Position numbers and translations under genes: made by a program. 8,298 nucleotides of DNA from an uncultured Rhodobiaceae bacterium (GTDB lineage: Bacteria; Pseudomonadota; Alphaproteobacteria; RS24). The notes under the pieces were generated by a model that saw nothing but the letters and a program-made list of their open reading frames with translations, searched no databases and was not told where the DNA came from. Below, piece by piece: positions 6,192 through 8,298 of the stretch. The stretch lies in contig CAJWBV010000025.1 of assembly GCA_913020275.1 (NCBI GenBank), positions 1 through 8,298 of the forward strand, written 5' to 3'. Positions within the stretch are counted from its first letter, which is position 1. Every line of letters starts with the position of its first letter.

Positions 6192-6395
6192 ATGATTACT
6201 GGAACAGTGAAGTGGTTTAACGAGACAAAAGGCTATGGCTTCATTGCCGTTGAAGGGCAGGACGATGTTTTCGTCCATATTTCAGCAGCTCAGGCGGCCG
6301 GCCTGCGTCTGACGGAAAACATGAAAATAAGTTTTGAAAAAGAGCAAGGCAATAACGGCAAATATTCAGCCGTAAATCTGCAAGCCGCCGAGTAA
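6192..6395 (+). CDS. CspA-family cold-shock protein
   Basis: This 67-residue protein is a single cold-shock domain with nothing added. RNP1 is KGYGFI at residues 13-18 and RNP2 is VFVHIS at 26-31, the aromatic residues of which stack on single-stranded RNA or DNA. The start [14 protein letters not shown] is classic for the family, and the length is normal. It is a cytoplasmic nucleic-acid chaperone that melts RNA secondary structure. Whether this copy is cold-induced, or works in stationary phase or constitutively, cannot be told; bacteria of this group usually have several paralogues. It has its own promoter with a perfect TATAAT and a short leader, and a weak ribosome binding site (GGA seven bases before the ATG). 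It ends 38 bases from the convergent unknown gene. Confidence 0.97.
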   Translation: MITGTVKWFNETKGYGFIAVEGQDDVFVHISAAQAAGLRLTENMKISFEKEQGNNGKYSAVNLQAAE

Positions 6396-6405
6396 AACTT
6401 CTTTC

Positions 6406-6426
6406 CGGCCTCCCCTATTGGAGCCG
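6406..6426. terminator. Possible weak bidirectional terminator hairpin between convergent genes
   Basis: CGGCCTCC (6406-6413) pairs with GGAGCCG (6420-6426) as a 7-bp stem with one bulged C and a 6-base loop. It lies exactly between the stops of the cold-shock gene and the convergent unknown gene, where a shared terminator is expected. There is no T-run directly after it on the plus strand, and on the minus strand TTTT appears only about ten bases later, so it is a poor intrinsic terminator. Confidence 0.35.
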
Positions 6427-6433
6427 ACAACCC

Positions 6434-6967
6434 CTAGCGGGCGCATTTGCTGGTGTCTTCCAGCGGCGACGGCGTACAGGAGGGCAGTTTGTCTTCCGGC
6501 GTCAGCGGAAGCGACGCCCAGCACAGACCTGATTTTGTGGTGTCGCGGTCAAGTGGCGGTGTCATTGAAAATTTATAGGTATCATCAGGCGCGATGGTCA
6601 GCGTGCCCGAGCGCGGCGGATCATTTTCCAGATTAAATTGCAAAGTGTAAATGCGCGCGCGTGCCTCTTGCGCGAAGGCAGATGAAAACTGCCCGCGCAT
6701 TTTCAGCCAAATATGAAAAAAATCGCGCGTTTCAAAACTGGGATGGGGAATGCCGAGATAGCTGACGATAAAATCATCTTTTGCGTCTGTCTGAATGACA
6801 AAATCATAGAGCGATTGGCCGCTATCCCAGTCAAATTCGCCATCCGAACAATACATGGTCTGGCTGGGCCGCCAGGCGGCATCGCTTGCACGCGCGGTCG
6901 ACGCCAAAGACACAAAGCCGGCCCAAGCCAGCAACGCCGCGCCACATATGAGGGATAGTTTTTGCAC
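6434..6967 (-). CDS. Secreted protein of unknown function with four mature cysteines
   Basis: I do not recognise this 177-residue protein. Residues 1-27 are a clear signal peptide (MQK, hydrophobic core LICGAALLAWAGFVSLA, then TARA before SDAAW), so the mature protein is probably periplasmic. The mature part has four cysteines, Cys40, Cys149, Cys164 and Cys175, enough for two disulfides. The middle looks like alternating beta strands (LYDFVIQ, DFIVSYLGI, RIYTLQFNL, SGTLTIAPDD, YKFSM), suggesting a small beta-rich domain, and the C-terminus is Pro- and Ser-rich with acidic residues. The start must be the GTG at 6967: an in-frame stop lies three codons upstream and no other start fits the signal peptide. 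No ribosome binding site is evident. It is divergent from argG and convergent with the cold-shock gene, so context does not suggest a job. Confidence 0.75.
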   Translation of the reverse strand: MQKLSLICGAALLAWAGFVSLASTARASDAAWRPSQTMYCSDGEFDWDSGQSLYDFVIQTDAKDDFIVSYLGIPHPSFETRDFFHIWLKMRGQFSSAFAQEARARIYTLQFNLENDPPRSGTLTIAPDDTYKFSMTPPLDRDTTKSGLCWASLPLTPEDKLPSCTPSPLEDTSKCAR

Positions 6968-6996
6968 GCGCGGAAGCTACACTAATGTCGCTACGC

Positions 6997-7025
6997 TTGC
7001 ACCTGTTAATATGAACGGCTAAAAG
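6997..7025 (+). promoter_or_regulatory. Weak candidate promoter of argG
   Basis: TTGCAC (6997-7002) and TAAAAG (7020-7025) are 17 bases apart in the 82-base gap between the divergent unknown gene and argG. Both boxes match only in part (three and four of six). A near-palindrome GTTAATATGAAC at 7005-7016 lies in the spacer. I do not see a convincing ArgR box. Confidence 0.22.
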
Positions 7026-7038
7026 GCGAAGCAGGTTT

Positions 7039-7042
7039 GGAG
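7039..7042 (+). promoter_or_regulatory. Ribosome binding site of argG
   Basis: GGAG, seven bases before the ATG at 7050, is a well-placed Shine-Dalgarno sequence and supports the chosen start. Confidence 0.6.
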
Positions 7043-7049
7043 CAGACAT

Positions 7050-8267
7050 ATGAGCGATATCAAGAAAGTGGTGCTGGCCTATTCGGGCGGTCTTGACACA
7101 TCCATTATTCTTAAATGGTTGCAGGAGACTTATGCCTGCGAGGTTGTGACATTTACCGCCGATCTGGGCCAAGGTGAAGAGCTTGAACCGGCGCGCGCCA
7201 AGGCCGAGATGCTGGGCATCAAGGAAATTTACATAGAAGATTTACGCGAGGAATTCGTGCGCGATTATGTGTTTCCCATGTTCCGCGCCAATGCGCTTTA
7301 TGAGGGCGTGTATCTGCTCGGCACGTCAATCGCCCGCCCGCTCATCGCCAAGCGCCAGATTGAAATTGCCGCGGCGACGGGTGCCGATGCTGTATGCCAT
7401 GGCGCCACCGGCAAAGGCAATGATCAGGTGCGGTTTGAACTGGGCTATTATGCCTGCAATCCGGATATTCGCGTGATCGCGCCGTGGCGGGAATGGGATT
7501 TGAACTCCCGCGAAAAACTTGTCGCCTATGCCGAACAGCACCAGATCCCCGTTCCCAAAGACAAGCGCGGCGAGGCCCCGTTTTCTGTGGACGCGAATTT
7601 GCTGCACACATCAAGCGAGGGCAAAGTGCTGGAAGACCCGGCCGCGCCGTGCCCTGAATTTGTCTATCAGCGCACAACATCGCCCGAAGAGGCTCCCGAC
7701 AAGCCGACCCATATTGAGGTGGGCTTTGAAGGCGGCGACGCCGTGTCCATTGACGGCGAGCGCCTGTCACCGGCCGCATTGCTTGAACGGCTCAACAATT
7801 TGGGCGGCGACAATGGCATCGGGCGGCTTGATCTGGTGGAAAACCGTTTTGTCGGCATGAAGTCACGCGGCGTTTATGAAACACCCGGCGGCACGGTATT
7901 GCTGGCCGCCCGTCGTGGGCTGGAATCGCTGACGCTCGACCGGGGTGCGGCGCATCTGAAAGACGAGCTGATGCCGCGCTATGCCGAGCTGATCTATAAT
8001 GGCTTATGGTTCTCGCCCGAACGCGAAATGTTGCAGGCCGCGATTGACGAAAGCCAGAAATACGTCACTGGCTCGGTTACGCTCAAACTCTATAAGGGCA
8101 CGGCCAGCGTGGTGGCGCGCAAGTCGGATTATTCGCTTTATTCCGAAGCGCATGTGACATTTGAAGAAGACGCGGTTTACGACCAGAAAGACGCCGAAGG
8201 TTTCATCAATCTAAACGCGCTGCGTTTAAAACTGCTCGGTCGCCGGAAGCACGTAAGAAAAAGCTAG
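7050..8267 (+). CDS. argG: Argininosuccinate synthase
   Basis: This complete 405-residue enzyme joins citrulline and aspartate using ATP to make argininosuccinate, the penultimate step of arginine synthesis, in the cytoplasm. The ATP pyrophosphatase-type loop AYSGGLDTS is at residues 10-18. GTSIARP (91-97) and [13 protein letters not shown] (118-130) are the family signatures; the latter contains the Asn-Asp pair that contacts citrulline and aspartate. VIAPWREW and later [14 protein letters not shown] are also typical. The C-terminal helix [13 protein letters not shown] is basic, from the part of the protein that in this family helps tetramer formation. The length is normal and no key residue is missing. 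It stands alone with its own start signals; no other arg gene is visible, as is common in Alphaproteobacteria where arg genes are scattered. Confidence 0.98.
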   Translation: MSDIKKVVLAYSGGLDTSIILKWLQETYACEVVTFTADLGQGEELEPARAKAEMLGIKEIYIEDLREEFVRDYVFPMFRANALYEGVYLLGTSIARPLIAKRQIEIAAATGADAVCHGATGKGNDQVRFELGYYACNPDIRVIAPWREWDLNSREKLVAYAEQHQIPVPKDKRGEAPFSVDANLLHTSSEGKVLEDPAAPCPEFVYQRTTSPEEAPDKPTHIEVGFEGGDAVSIDGERLSPAALLERLNNLGGDNGIGRLDLVENRFVGMKSRGVYETPGGTVLLAARRGLESLTLDRGAAHLKDELMPRYAELIYNGLWFSPEREMLQAAIDESQKYVTGSVTLKLYKGTASVVARKSDYSLYSEAHVTFEEDAVYDQKDAEGFINLNALRLKLLGRRKHVRKS

Positions 8268-8298
8268 GTCGCTTCGTCAATACCGGCTTGTCGGCAGG

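Noticed and set aside
7005..7016. GTTAATATGAAC near-palindrome as an ArgR operator before argG
   Set aside because: It does not fit the ArgR box pattern known from enterobacteria, has a mismatched inner pair, and is short.
1..8298. CRISPR arrays, insertion sequences, tRNA genes, attachment sites
   Set aside because: No regularly spaced repeats, transposase motifs, cloverleaf sequences or flanking duplications were found on reading either strand.

Overview
The window reads as an ordinary, gene-dense stretch of an alphaproteobacterial chromosome, most likely from the Hyphomicrobiales (Rhizobiales) or a close relative. The reasons are an IalB-family protein directly followed by rlmN with argG nearby (from memory, a neighbourhood common in rhizobia and Brucella), a RpoE/ChrR-type ECF sigma factor, a DUF4864 protein, and G/C-rich third codon positions. 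I see no mobile element, tRNA, rRNA, CRISPR array or phage gene. Every large gene is intact except the first, which is cut by the window edge.

Layout. Bases 1-671 (+) hold the 3' part of a pterin-4a-carbinolamine dehydratase gene and a short membrane-anchored DUF4864 protein, 9 bases apart. Bases 673-4164 (-) hold four genes which, read in their own direction, are an ECF sigma factor, a zinc-independent quinone oxidoreductase-like MDR protein, an EamA/DMT transporter and an HSD10-like short-chain dehydrogenase. The first and last of these have recognisable promoter-like sequences upstream; the transporter gene abuts or overlaps the oxidoreductase gene. Bases 4309-6007 (+) hold ialB and rlmN, overlapping by 8 bases. 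Bases 6192-6395 (+) hold a cold-shock protein gene behind a TATAAT box. Bases 6434-6967 (-) encode a secreted protein I do not recognise. Bases 7050-8267 (+) hold a complete argG.

How the genes fit together. Most are housekeeping: pterin recycling, fatty or branched-chain acyl-CoA oxidation, 23S rRNA/tRNA methylation, cold-shock RNA chaperoning and arginine synthesis. The possible regulatory centre is the ECF sigma gene, divergent from ialB. Its class normally has a ChrR anti-sigma gene directly downstream, but here an oxidoreductase gene follows instead. The 144-base region between it and ialB carries a promoter for the sigma gene, a small palindrome over its -10 box and a 12-bp imperfect inverted repeat upstream of ialB.

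I found no convincing new multi-gene system. The points worth a second look are the sigma factor without a visible anti-sigma, the missing conventional start codon of the EamA transporter, the inverted repeats between sigma and ialB, and the unknown four-cysteine secreted protein beside argG.
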